Shown piece by piece: positions 21,001 to 29,400 of a DNA stretch of 64,000 nt; position 1 is the first letter of the stretch, and the number at the start of each line of letters is the position of its first letter. The stretch covers positions 898,501-962,500 of the forward strand of contig OW568867.1 in NCBI GenBank assembly GCA_938743325.2, given 5' to 3'. The notes beneath the pieces were generated by a model. It saw only the letters and a program-made list of their open reading frames with translations, was not told the DNA's origin and made no database searches. Made by a program: the position numbers and the translations under genes. The stretch comes from Pycnococcus provasolii. Its lineage: Eukaryota; Chlorophyta; Pseudoscourfieldiophyceae; Pseudoscourfieldiales; Pycnococcaceae.

Positions 21001-21313
21001 TATCGATCCTCGTTTGCACGAAGAGCAAGCCGAAGTACAACCCCGCTAAGATAATCCACGCGATCAACCTGTTGGCCCCTCTCCACACTGCGATGAGCTC
21101 TCGGAACTGCATGCGCGCCTCGTTGTGCAAGGCCGCTTCATCCTCCGTTTGCTTCTCCTCGTACGCGTCAATGTCATACTTTGCTTCACCAGCTACGTCT
21201 CTGACGCCAACTTGCTCTGACGTAAGCGAAGTCATGTTCGCGCGAGGGACATGTGCCCCATGTTTTGCGTGACCCTTTTTGTGATTCCGACGAGCCACAC
21301 GGCGAAACGGCAT
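9005..21313 (-). CDS. Giant polycystin (PKD/TRPP-type) channel with C-type lectin and repeated ectodomains
   Basis: A 4102-residue single ORF (ATG 21313, AACCATGC context). In order: a cytosolic N-terminus; TM1 near residues 82-100; a Cys motif CGDGICEEP with FGCKADCG, typical of algal polycystins; five ~190-residue modules (about 435-1390) joined by poly-Pro; a C-type lectin domain (about 1409-1541, with WIGL and EPND); a Thr-rich linker (about 1780-1905); five DUF5011/HYR-like Ig units separated by short Cys-rich linkers (about 1944-2700); a helical stretch; a polycystin extracellular domain; and five further TM helices (about 3270-3590) with a pore-like GLGDYILGD. A 500-residue cytosolic tail follows. 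Polycystins are cation channels of cilia and plasma membrane. The large sugar- or matrix-binding ectodomain suggests a mechanosensor or recognition receptor (inference). I see no GPS or PLAT domain. It is head-to-head with the IP3-receptor-like gene. Confidence 0.9.
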   Translation of the reverse strand: MPFRRVARRNHKKGHAKHGAHVPRANMTSLTSEQVGVRDVAGEAKYDIDAYEEKQTEDEAALHNEARMQFRELIAVWRGANRLIAWIILAGLYFGLLFVQTRIDNARKATVAAENLLLLNVPDETTISRDAIVTFTRDAVIKRYWKEPVCGDGICEEPYEFPAYGSFGCKADCGVAKDTVDAVVRVASDFNHPLLSGPQLASVAKWNLCRRDDVRRRSGLQDLCYYGDDGEGFVDDGRAIVRKAKVSPGDWYLSLEADPSGRTSGFVVDAKALAEAGPGKALDAAHGGLLGVPTRVVAASGKLEWGFCPTPRLGSLNARSAGVTRRVYSDARDVLRYALRRDLNPTSMTSTTNATNATAGQPLRYIPLAPATASCLFACPSSGVSTVACPCDVCTTGAGATFACIKATETYCAAPDGIGFTYPPLPPAPPPPPPPLVRSFGLGYKAEFVVTGLDTSSKNLTRGSADFKNATDDFVKAFEGMQSDLVARGHPNANLNASYLSMINITSSSVQLPSLGLRHLSATTRVTTFQFYLGCSDCGKCGHIVSALEVNDSDTTLLANLLTTTKRHLGSAVTAIDWKYADNRTYPIVTISWDSTRGMMVDTGSVVCAPSPPPPPPPPPPPPPPPLVRSFGKGYKAEFVVTGLDTSSKNLTRGSADFRNATDDFVKAFEGMQSDLVARGNPNANLNASYLSMINITSSSVQLPSLGLRHLSATTRVTTFQFYLGCSDCGKCGQIVSALEVNDSDTTLQANLLTTTKRHLGSAVTAIDWKYADNRTYPIVTISWDSTRGMMVDTGSVVCAPSPPPPPPPLPSPPPPPLVRSFGKGYKAEFVVTGLDTSSKNLTRGSADFRNTTDDFVKAFEGMQSDLVARGNPNANLNASYLSMINITSSSVQLPSLGLRHLSATTRVTTFQFYLGCSDCGKCGQIVSALEVNDSDTTLQANLLTTTKRHLGSAVTAIDWKYADNRTYPIVTISWDSTRGMMVDTGSVVCAPSPPPPPPPLPSPPPPPLVRSFGKGYKAEFVVTGLDTSSKNLTRGSADFRNTTDDFVKAFEGIQSDLVARGNPNANLNASYLSMTSIASSSVQLPSLGLRHLSANPTTRRILATKLTTFQFYLGCSDCGKCGQIVSALEVNDSDTTLLANLLTTTKRHLGSAVTAIDWKYADNRTYPIVTISWDSTRGMMVDTGSVVCAPSPPPPPPPPPPPPPPPLVRSFGKGYKAEFVVTGLDTSSKNLTRGSADFRNTTDDFAKALEGMQSDLVARGNPNANLNASYLSMTSITSSSVQLPSLGLRHLSANPTTRRILTTKLTTFQFYLGCSDCGTCGQIVSALEVNDSDTTLLANLLTTTKRHLGSAVTAIDWKYADNRTYPIVTISWDSARGMMVDTGSVVCAPSPPPPPPPIATTTTHHFVSTVGTKNFADAQVYCASTYSGGYLASIGDATEFNTLASLLESQGQTYVHAWIGLTDAATEGTFLDTQNLAMASALNTVATYWHTGEPNDGGSASSTEDCVVLETKTNYGTKLVDKPCSASFYFICEAPSGNPLPVGRRMISDRYQQPPPIFLPPVLPPSPVRRRLDIAYARMGQRLWHQGDAYCSIAMAANQASTNVIYAKISANATSSIGRISNPNLNPEKAADRNHTLAALEYALAQRPMQKMDLVSVAIPAGAAPASGVTIGATEVTQQQLPGTALQNFGASFAGPLVSLEPHGTVFRQSVLVLLPFEILGAGLVPALKKLASAEATTWTDVPVLQYTCDGTTCLLAANVTSFSIFGIQLAFPTTTTTTIATTIPNTTTTSTTTTTTTTTTTTTTTTTTTTTTTTTTTMPTTTTMPAPPPTTSTTAAASTTTTTTTTTTTTTTTTSTTAPYTTSSTTITTIGATTTSTTILTTTTSTTTTTTTATTSTTSPPGPVLTMVTEISDEVLEEPEEEAGEDFAGIAVVPTTTTTTLPPDETAPILTLEDGSTGGNPDVYLDQWLGEFQEPGVRCEDADRDGFNVYLLPTAGVSKIETKIRRENGDPPTAVNEPYILTYVCTDQSNNNATATRRVYVKDYCVEHSKTTGEKEHLCVEEEDLEQLEEDEMPKCSSYGSCAASFSTISTTSSQVVKVEEYKPPEDTSPPQIQLASQGKVLFFGYTSSRQLVLREELTQTRENNYVDAGGKCEDTDAANVISDITSNQPGGLSVFGALAVDTSKPLPDGEYYLVKYNCEDPSGLRAEEIHRRVIVKPRCPEPGSVICPDDTCGSNGYCLTSSSENSYISTEPSAPTIPETPPTMTAAKPAIVIVPSGKSYARCAEDAPLDALCDRGVEALDVNDGDLTPFVVACGRLIPIDGEPDLEQCLDLSIGSVDRLIDPGRYQITYTVSDSAKNTVSETRIVRVLIECAPGERPCIDVGPCSVNDYCEGEAVFEEEVVVVNQAPNVTLYGDQKAIGVKQFSIYDRCPTVDGPCEPGASVTDDIDDGGDITSRLLACPPDECMRNLKGCSGHEFKTKGLAGCIDTNAPIGSVFQIEFVAFDSAIPPLMGRDVRSVTIEEPCDVDPMTGNRGTWCPKDDPTGRCESVSCEELERMEEELASASSAGASDDGAGPKITLRTPREMSQMRPIVLLYGYPHPGILEPCWGELQGSSFPFCVADAFDVVDGDLSKELVAVGGSGACSPEVLREDGCAPGKYTFTFRATDLDGRVGESDKVFIELVEGFNTTYKLPYDLPESVKSANEACGLYLDSTSLESTRLREALNTAMESNEYPILLDCSPAETGEFVTITVLVVTKKVVTKNDPDSAQRRLGRRLAQGNGVSLSLVSSGQQTLSASSPEAREKQVRAIVKSAMSLAERLESAVSESRAVSTTVGTFVMADDAQLLSKFQVGQNASSFGQKGMVTGTDELASLTTMLLRALQETKNAFETTGRTLDAQNKLEAQASSLQLIVERAVNITSELLPESSTETPSCPRGVGGDRIVKYLVRSADPNENITTLAPPPPSPPPPPPSSPLAPPPTPTTTTTTATTATTTTTTTTTTTSTSDIDITPTLRRSSRRLQQAKGVAPASGTNALATKAMWAGYTAVDFSKDDLRQVSYSSYDRPRSFGATGQMRLVGGVYITQHRSEYASGCPGRRGDRSLPSTRFSDFVINSECERTPVGNAFGMDAMFAKTDISRDADDGKFPSGIYNPLLKRNISNYYMDSEIKSNGVPFGFFSREHEFGNDARLGSNRKMASAIAEAAFDVYVDGSLRRDRAELLLGYLNFARFVDSHTKSVSMRIPMHNVELEMLVDVHVKFSIDFEGTVSSKFEVNVSPLFYYFNHGWSTALFALEILIAVIALSMTITTIKKLYALLNTVVENAILRLQLKPVTKISFQAGHVMREVCVSIVPIFLLVSTIIRFVYSFHYVREFSYARSYRVYDGDGSSTARLLLPLRKGEAQGPVEGYPIGALRHILPYDGTGRDAFMKLLAKIDEMHNLHSVYVMMQVPLILLIMWNAYRLLGHFPGFRPINISIHKSIPDMTTLSAVLILYTLLCGLVLHLVVGDRVKLHSRLTDGIDGLGDYILGDLSALAKDTLFDDGVVKLVAEEVVLAFVFIFYPVVTIFTIFQFTVAIVTDNFCDERERMTKIAEVSKVYKGPLAETVSEAMHTTQSHLSACLKSMGMPHLSALLLTGDARWLNQTPYHREDSEDNASDEFESTDEQTTRSVITRSKSSGSSRMYANHTFEEGDVNKSFLEATSLAINRSVHPMTARWIRAHTVGRVEIDVPVLGSIGVTMTTNLLHAMHESTWESAAHNVRPEESSKAFYKTMSRKFSKGTKWLVDSIKSGSKSVASFTTNAVNSLSKTRSLGSSTNSKPLESKESKGDQEKGLALLRKSVAKVQMASTLVATRDHVAGNDMELFKNLERKDYERVKGRTRLLLDTKRALELKACQRLADRLVRELGHKAGSELADVEGLPLANLVLRRAQLTVRGISASARGMEENAVLYTKYIRIMRESGNSIHPVGDVRARNLPSTRYNRYISELLGTPLSVAQAAGWSVSKGLLANVLQLRKWSVERLAIHSGHDSEFVFGDYRTPQEKEMDEENRTYASWPTEASTDHSGISSIPQEMKYPIANSAHNLLYDSRKSEDSPTKFESP
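15600..15990 (-). repeat. Thr-codon microsatellite encoding a mucin-like linker
   Basis: A nearly uninterrupted run of ACC/ACA/ACG codons on the minus strand encodes a poly-Thr linker between the lectin-side and Ig-like halves of the polycystin. Such linkers are usually O-glycosylated and extended. Confidence 0.8.
17142..20010 (-). repeat. Five-copy intragenic tandem repeat in the polycystin gene
   Basis: The landmark gacggtgcgcat recurs at 17142, 17739, 18336, 18909 and 19482. Spacings are 597, 597, 573 and 573 nt, all multiples of three. Copies differ at only a few bases. The two 5'-proximal spacings differ from the others by 24 nt, which encodes an extra NPTTRRIL-type insert in the last two protein copies. 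Each unit encodes LVRSFG, YKAEFVVTGLD, a Cys cluster CSDCGKC and TISWD, and ends in poly-Pro. I do not recognise the module. Confidence 0.95.
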
Positions 21314-21543
21314 GGTTGAAGCACTTCTTCGAGGTTCGTAGTACGCACTCGGCGAAAGTCAGTCAGGTTGTCGATGACAGAGCAGCACAGAGGAACGCAC
21401 GCCGCGCGTTGTCTGTTTTTGTTTTTGAAGTGCAAGCTGCTTCAGGCTGAAGCGCTCGTTCGTGATCCCGCCGGCGAGCTCGCGTTCCTTAGAGGCACTT
21501 TAAAAAAAAAAAAAAAAAGGCAAGCGCGCTGCGCGCCAACCAA

Positions 21544-21544
<1 letters not shown>

Positions 21545-21581
<37 letters not shown>
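21545..21581. repeat. (CA)n microsatellite
   Basis: About 18 uninterrupted CA dinucleotides about 230 nt upstream of the polycystin start. Confidence 0.95.
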
Positions 21582-21583
<2 letters not shown>

Positions 21584-21737
21584 CTCACGAGTGAAAAAAT
21601 AATGCGTGCTGCCAGGCCCGGCCACCGCTGAACCTAATCCAACCCTGTCCCCTGACCTGTGACTGTATCTACCAACTACCACTAAGGCTTAGATTCACAC
21701 GATACGATACGGTCAGTCTTCGAAGACACACAAGGCG

Positions 21738-21780
21738 CAGCACAGCACAGCACAGCGCAGCACAGCACAGCGCAGCAGCT
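21738..21780. repeat. CAGCA/CAGCG minisatellite
   Basis: Tandem CAGCA and CAGCG pentamers in the channel-gene intergenic region. Confidence 0.85.
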
Positions 21781-21972
21781 GCTCCGGAGCACAGATTCCG
21801 CCAGTGACTTGCACCCGGCCAGTTGCACTGGAGAGTGACTGGGATGGCGACACCCAGGGCGTTTGGCCAGGGTGTTTGGCGACGTGTAGAAAAAAACTAT
21901 ATTTATTTATATATATTTTTTTCAAGGTTTTTTTTTGTTTTGTTTTTTTGTTTTTTTTTGGTATTTTTTCAA

Positions 21973-22012
21973 GGTTTTGGTTTTGGTTTGGTTTGGTTTG
22001 GTTTGGTTTGAT
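21973..22012. repeat. GGTTT-type repeat
   Basis: Tandem GGTTT units within a strongly T-rich stretch. Confidence 0.85.
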
Positions 22013-22916
22013 TTGAGTCATACTTCAACCTCGTCTCGCGCATTTGTGTGTAGGTTTTGTGTGTTGTCTTGAGTGTTGTGCACTCGGCCACTTGGCCACC
22101 CTCCAATTGGCAGTTGCCACCCACCGACTGGCGGCGTACTGTAAAGTTTACCTTGCCCTCCCTTTTCTTATTATTTTGAAACTCAACTCGCCTGCATATT
22201 ATTTTTTGTCAGGTTCTTTGAGATCGGTTGGTTCCGTTTTTTTTTCCTTTTTCCCTGTTCGCATCGCGAGGCATCTGCCGATTTCGGTGGTTCATCTTCC
22301 TCCTCTACAGTACACCGCGGGTAAAGTTACCCTGTATCGATCTCGTTCTGGGATCTTCGGATTGCTCGCAGGACGACGCACAGGTAAAGGTTTACGATAG
22401 TTCATGTGTCTCAGAAAGACTTTCGAACGCCTGCTGTGCCGTCACGTGCTGTTCAAGAGACCGGTTCGGGAGTCGGGACGCTTTTCCCCTAAACCGTATA
22501 TTCTCCGGACGCCTAGTAAGGTGAGATCGGGTGGCCACTCGCCAAGACTACTCCAGGAAACTCAACAAGGGTGGGGGTGGGGGTTAGGGTGAGTGGGCAA
22601 CCAGGTCGGGTCCCCCCCACCAACTCGCTCGCTGGACCCGCCCGCGATCCTCCAATAATAGAATAGTGCTACTGTAGGACCGACCGTACATATGTCGCCC
22701 ATAATGTGATCTGACCAGCGCCAGTACCTAGGGTTGTAACGGCCCAAACACGTACCACGGCAGTACTACAGCACAACCACGCTCTGCCTAACCTCACTAT
22801 TTACCGGGTCCTCTTAGTCTACAGGAGAAAGGGAGCCCCCCAGGGTTTTCCCCAGGCAGGGAAGCCTCCCAAGTCTGCAAGTCTGCAAGTCCCAAGACCA
22901 AGAGACCTGTGTGTGC

Positions 22917-22947
22917 CTAAACCCTAAGGTTAGGGTAACCCTAACCC
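22917..22947. repeat. Telomere-type repeats with switched orientation
   Basis: CCCTAA is followed directly by TTAGGG and then CCCTAA again, so the repeat switches strand within about 30 nt. Confidence 0.8.
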
Positions 22948-23071
22948 AGCCGTCTCTCTTGCCAAATACAAAGCCAATGGCGGCTTAATTAAAACTAAAA
23001 GCTGTCCAGAGGAAGAAAGACACCTTTTTACTTCTATAATTAAAAAAGCGAGAGTCCGTCGGCGACATGCC

Positions 23072-23132
23072 AACCCTAACCCTAACCCTAACCGAAAGAA
23101 CCACCCTAACCCTAACCCGACAACCCTAACCC
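23072..23132. repeat. Interstitial telomere-type cluster (CCCTAA)n
   Basis: Three short CCCTAA tracts separated by a few bases, about 360 nt upstream of ATG 23496 and followed by a TCTCC tract. Confidence 0.85.
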
Positions 23133-23495
23133 CTGGAGAGAATGTTCCGCGCTCTCTCCTCTCCTCTCCTCTCCGGACCTCGTTTTTTTCCAGCTGGACT
23201 TTTACAAGTTAAGTTTCATTTTTAACGTCCAGCTGGAGCCCCTTCTTATCCCCGGGATAATATCTTTTATTTTCCTAGATACGATATCTTACACGGCCTT
23301 GGCAGTTTCTTGCTCGGCGGTATCGTTGCTGTGTCTGTGCTTGTGTCTGTGCTTGTGTTTCTTGTGTTTCTTGTGGTTGAATAATTCTTGCACTTCACTT
23401 TCTTGAAGTTGTACATCACATCACATCACAGTAGCAGTAGCAGTAGCAGAAGGTCGGTCCCAAGGGACCTTCTGCCGACCTTCTGCCGCTCTTTC

Positions 23496-26400
23496 ATGCA
23501 GAAGAGCGTCTTCGCCGCGTCGCAACTTGAGTCGGAACGACTCGCGACAGAACTTAAGTTTGGTGACGTGATCACACTGCAATGCATCGACGTGCTCGGA
23601 TTCGTGTGCGCGGCGGGATTTGACGACAAACGCATACGCGTCGACGGACTCGTCAAGGGAACGTCAATACCGCCCAACCTAAAGGACTGCAAGTTCGAGG
23701 TGCTTGTGAAAAGGCAGTATGCAGCGAGAAAGGCGCTCAACGTCGAGCTTGAAAGAGAAAAGCAACGGAGAGCGCGAAGAAGAAAGAGCGACAGCAGTGC
23801 TCAATCGCTCCCCGAAGGCCGACGCAGAATGTCGTCCATCGCGACGCGCTTGACGGCAGACGAGGCGGAGGTTAGGAGCAACGAGCTAGATTTTGCGCGC
23901 AGCGTCGGATCGCCGGTGCGCTACGGTGTCACCGTGCAGCTGCGACACTCCACCAGCGGCGAATTCGTCACCGTGAAGAAGGAGCGCGCCGAGCACGAGA
24001 AGCACTGTCTCAGCGTGGTGCTATCCGACGAAGGCAGCGAAGGGAGCTGGTTCACCGTCTTGCCCGGCTACAACACGAAGACGGAGGGCGACAAGGTGAC
24101 ATACGGCGACGTGCTCTGCCTCGCGTCGGCCACCTTCTCGAACTCGAACATGCGTATTTCCAAAACACCCATATCGAGGAGCGGTCACGTTGGCGGACGC
24201 ATGCACCCTTACGTGCGCGAGATGCGCGAGGTGAACGCATCGAACGACTCGGCGCGATTCAAGGTGCGACCGTACGGCGTGCATCAAAGCCTTATGGGAG
24301 GTGGCATAGGCAAGCGGCTCAAGGCTGGTGACACGGTAACGATCGTGCACCGCGCAACGGACACGTACCTCATGTTCCAGGATGAAAAGCTGTACTTTGA
24401 AGAGCGAATGTCCAGCTCCTTGGATGACGCCACCGCTGACTCCGAGGTGACGCGCGCCCTGCGCAACCGCCCAAATTCGAACGCTCTATGGAAAGTTGAG
24501 AGCGTGACTCTGGACTGGGCTGGCCTGCCGGTGCGCCACGGCACTTCGTACAGACTAAAGCACCTTGCCACGGCAAAGTACCTTGCCGCTACCATTCGGG
24601 AAAGCGATTCTTCGGATCGCCGCGGTGGCGCACATAGAACCTCGTCGGCCAAGTTCAATCCGACACTCGAGGCGGAGTACGACGGAGCGCACACCAAGTG
24701 GGAAGTTCACGTGCCTGTAGCTGAGGGTGCAAACGCAGCAGGTGCGGCAATATCGTCGGAGGACATTCTTTACACCTCAATCGTGCACTGCCAGGCTTCG
24801 GCCAGTCAAACGTACATTTCGCAGTTCGAGGAACAGGATAGATTAACTAGAAGGCGGCGCTCCAGCATCTCTCGGCAAGGGGTGAGAGGGCAGGAGGGCG
24901 TGCTCGTGAATGATCGGATGACATTCGGCGCGTATCTGAATGCAAATTTGCACGACAAGGATGCGCTGAGCTTTGCGAAGGTGGAAGAGACCGCGGTGAA
25001 CGAGCTTTTGCGCGAGCGCGCGGCTTACTGGACGATCGCCAACTTCGTGAGTGAACTACGCGAGGAGGTAGACGCCGTAGACGGTGAACAGGCTGTCAAT
25101 AATGGCGGAGCAGAAACTTCGTCGCCGGATGGTGGTGGTTCCCCGTCACCAAGGCGCCGTGTCTCCATCGCGATACCAGAATCCAATCAGGCCGAGCCCC
25201 GCGTGATGGAAGGCATCAAAAGGTGCGGTATCCGCGATGTGCTGGCACGCAGCGGTGTGGGAGTTGCAAAAACTCTCGAGCGTATCGTGACCAACCTCAA
25301 CGAATATGTTAGCACCGGAGCTGTGATGGAGCTTTGCAGCTATCAGCTCTTAATACAAGAGCAGCATATCATTACTGCAGTTATGGACGTGCTGCAAACT
25401 ATCTTTGCGGAGAAGCGAATTCCAATGTGGTCTCTAACAAATAGAAGATTGTTCGGGTTCGACTTACTTGCACTGTGCAAGCTCATCAATCGATTCATTG
25501 TGCTCGTTTGCAAGGACTCGCGTGTGAATAAAGACTACATCGTGCAAAATGATTGGCTGAAACTCCTTCAGAGCCTCCTTGGCACCGAAATGAAGGTGGC
25601 AGAGAGTATTTCGGAAATTTACAGGGACAACATTCAGCTCATGAATCGTGTGACGGACCGCGAGGTGGAACGATACGTCACCTTGCTCAAGCGCAACAAA
25701 AAACCACGATTCCTGAAATTTCTTGAGACAATTTGCATGTCAGACGGATATCCTCTTCCTCGCAACCAGAATATGGTCATCAGGCAGCTGTTCTACAATG
25801 TGAATGTGGACGAGATCTTTCTACGGGCAAGGGTTTCCACGGAGCGACTAACCATCAGAGGCTCCATGGAAGGTGAAAATCAGCGTGTGGAAGTGGAGTC
25901 CTTCGTGTCAGTTGACGAAGAGGTGTACTCCAAGGACACGTCCGAGATGAATGCCGAAGAGCTCGCGTACATGTATTTTATTCGAATGCTCCAGCTCTTC
26001 AGCGTGCTGTGCATTGGTCGCAATCGTCTAGCATGCGCCGAGCTTCTAAACATTGCAGCAGACGTCGGCATCACGTATGACAATCTCATCTTTATGACGT
26101 TCAGCACCTACGTGCCGAAACATATGAGAGCTTCGGCATGCAGTCTTCTCCTGCGTCTCTATATCGACCGAGAACCGGCGGACTACGTACAGCCAATCGA
26201 GCTCACACAAATTTGGGCACGATCGGAGGCGAATTTACCACCCGACGATCAGGGAATGAACTCGCTGAGACCGAAGTCGGCAGGAATGGGCAACGACCCA
26301 TTCCGGAAACATCCCACGTTGCGACCCGATACTTCGCATGAAAAGCTGCGTAATCAGGCACTAGTGCTGGTGACGGACGCGGCAAAAAATAAAAGAGTGA

Positions 26401-29400
26401 ACATTGAGTCAGTTGGCTCACTTGAACTCTTATTGCAGACGATGAATCTCGTTGAGATGCTGTTCAATACGGGATTCTACGGAACGCTTTCCGCGGAGAA
26501 GAAAAATGAGGAGATCAGTAGTCTAGTTGACAGCATGATTGGTCTTCTTGACGGCCGCAACAACGGAATTCTCAACGAGATGCAGCGCAGGCCATCTCGT
26601 ATGATTGCCAGTGGAGCGGGTGACTCGGCGAAAAGACTGTTGGCGAGAAATCAATCACGATCTGCACATATCTACAGTCCTTTTATCCGCTTTGAGTCAA
26701 AGACGCCAGCAAGCTTGTTGCTGATGAAAATCAAAGCCGCCGCATGCAAGATTCTCATGTATGCATTTGACATGCGCGCGAATCACCGTTTGAAGGTATC
26801 GTTTGATTCATTCAGTAACTTTTACGAGGATGCTGAGGCGAATGGACGAGGTGGAAGAGACCACAACGCGATGATGGCTGCCGCGGCCATGGCCGCTAGC
26901 GTTGCGGCGTCGAGCAGTAAGAAGGAGAAAAAACGAGGAATTGTTGGCAGATTGTTTGGCAAAGGACGCGTGTCGAATGAGATGAATATGACCAGCCCGC
27001 GAGGTGGCGACTATTCCAATTATGTGGCATCGGCAATGAGCCATGTATCGGATGATGAGGGATCTCTGATGGACCAGCTATACGAAAGTCTCTTCAGGCG
27101 CGCCATCATTCGTGAGAACGTACGGGCGATGGACACTTTCGATCCTTTGCACTTGCCGCCCATCCTTGAGGTTCTGCTGGACGTGTCGATGCACGATTAT
27201 CACTCATTACAAGGACTTGCATTCGCGTTGATTGAGCGACATCTATCACAGCGAGCTGTTCTGGCGCGATACATGAGCTCGACGCAGGTGTTGGTACTCG
27301 AGGAGGTAATTGCCACACACAGGCAGGCGAGCGAAAATATCCGTGAGCTACGGCGGCAGCAGAAGTGGCTTTCTAGCGAGGACAGTGTGAGGCGCGACCA
27401 AAGCAGGCAAGTTTGCAAGGAGATCATGGTCCAGATGCGGCGGCTGTGCACTCTTGGTCAGCGGATACAGATTGCAGGTAAAGACATCGTGATTGATCAG
27501 ACGGCGCGGGATAAGTTTCAGACCATGCTGCGAAACCTTGGAATCGTAAAGTGTGTTCTCGACATGCTGCATGTACCATTGTCGCGTAAATTGAAGCTGA
27601 CTGGTGAGCGCAGACTTGACGAGCCTGATGACCCAAGTCTTCGCGATCTTTTTGACATCAACTACGCCTTCTTGTGCGCATTTCTTGATGGATCACGGAG
27701 CAATCAGCGGGTCGTCTTCCCTAGCATCAGCCTTTTTCAGAGCCATATGGGAATCGAAAGACTCAATGTGGCACCGGCTATTTCCGCAGCCATCTCCGGA
27801 AATGCGGAGCTTACCGCAAAGGTACCTTTCACCTTTCCTAGGCAAGTATTCCAGCTCATCGAGGATAACGGTATGCAAATGCGCTGGCTTGCGGTTCTTC
27901 TCCCTCTCGTGGTCATCTCAAAGCACCCCAAAACGACCTTCATCTCGAGCTCAAAGCCGATTCCGAAACTGCAGGAGAATATCATGCACCTCATATTCGA
28001 GTACGAGGACTCGATGATGCTCCTATTCCGTGGTCCGCGCGAATGGGATCGTCGCCGGGAGATGATAATGAGAGGCGAACACAGGATGGACGGCAGCGAG
28101 CTACAATATCATGCGATGTGCCTGAAAATCATTGCAGGATGCTGTTTCGGAAAGAACGCAGCGACGGAGGTCAAGGCAAGTGGGCTGCTGTCGTTGAATG
28201 AAGTTCTTGATGTTATCATTGGCGTGGACAAGCAGCATCCAGCTGCACGGCGCATGTCCACGGTGGACGCTCTTGGTGGTCCTGGATTCGCATCAGGCGA
28301 CGATGACGACGAGGCATTTGAGGCTGCAAAGCGCCTAGTGCGCTCGGCGCACGTGGAGTACTTGCACACCGTTTACACGGAAGCCTCGTCTCAGAACATC
28401 GAGGCTTCCGCAGACTCGAAAAATCGCATCCACGGTGCAAGTCGCATCTGGCCGGATGATGAAGAAATTCCCACAGGAGGTTCATTGTCAATGTCATTCG
28501 ATGACGACGTCGATGACATATCCGAAGGCCGAGCGCGCCCTGAAACCTTAGTGGACGCGTGGCTCGGAAGCTCACTTGCAGCATCGCAGGATTCGGACTG
28601 CCTTATGAGTGTGCTTGTTGACGACATCGAAGAAGCCATTGCGGCGAAAGATGAGAACGAACGCCATCCGTCAGATATGAGCCCACGCCAGTACGTGTGC
28701 GGCTCCGTGATCCCGTTTCTTGTCGCGTACTTCAAGAAGAATCATATTGTCAACCTGGGGAGCCTAACGCCACCTCGAGAGGCGATTCGCACTCGTATGC
28801 TCGATGCGGCGACGCGCCTTTCTCGTGCGATAGCGGGCCATGGCCCGCTTGGCGGTAGACTCTGGAGCGTCCTTTGCATGCTTCTGATAAGCCAGCTTTC
28901 GATGAACGACCAAGAGGCTGTGTATGAGACAAAGCTCCTGGAGGTTGATGACGAGTACTTGGAAAATATTGATAACAGCGTCCTGATGTCAAATCACGAG
29001 GGCGAATCGTTCAAAATCGCATGGAAGGAATTTACGAGCAATTTTTCGATGCGTAATCTCGGAATCAAGGCATCCGCGGTCTTCAACCCCAGTATGATGG
29101 TTGGTGTGGGTGAGCGAAATTTGGTTTGCATGCTGATGCAAGATGGCTACGTTCCAAATTCAGATCCGCAGGTGTCCTTTCTGACCATCGTTCAGCATCT
29201 GGCGGGCTACCTTGCCGCGGCTCAGCCAACGGACGACGAGGAGATTCTTTGCAGGTTTTTGAGAGTGCTTAGAGGTGCACTGTACACGGATCAGGGGCTC
29301 GGCGACGATGCGCATGTGGCCACCATCAACGCAAGGCACTGGCAGATGTTTGAGGCTGAAGAATCCGTGTTGCAGACCAAAACGAGCCGCGATCACCTGA

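Larger units (their letters stand above)
21314..23495. promoter_or_regulatory. Divergent intergenic region between the two channel genes
   Basis: A 2.2 kb region between the polycystin start and the first ATG of the IP3-receptor-like gene. It contains an A17 run (21502-21518), a CA microsatellite (21545-21581), a CAGCA-type repeat (21738-21780), long T-rich tracts and GGTTT repeats (21973-22012), and TTAGGG/CCCTAA clusters at about 22581, 22917-22947 and 23072-23132. A TCTCC pyrimidine tract lies at 23152-23174. No convincing gene is visible. It must hold the promoters of both genes, but no clear TATA element stands out. Confidence 0.6.

Noticed and set aside
21545-21581. Possible CRISPR or regulatory array in the simple repeats
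   Set aside because: Plain dinucleotide microsatellite with no spacers, in eukaryotic nuclear DNA.
22581-23132. A true chromosome end
   Set aside because: TTAGGG tracts are short, change orientation and have long genes on both sides, so they are interstitial.
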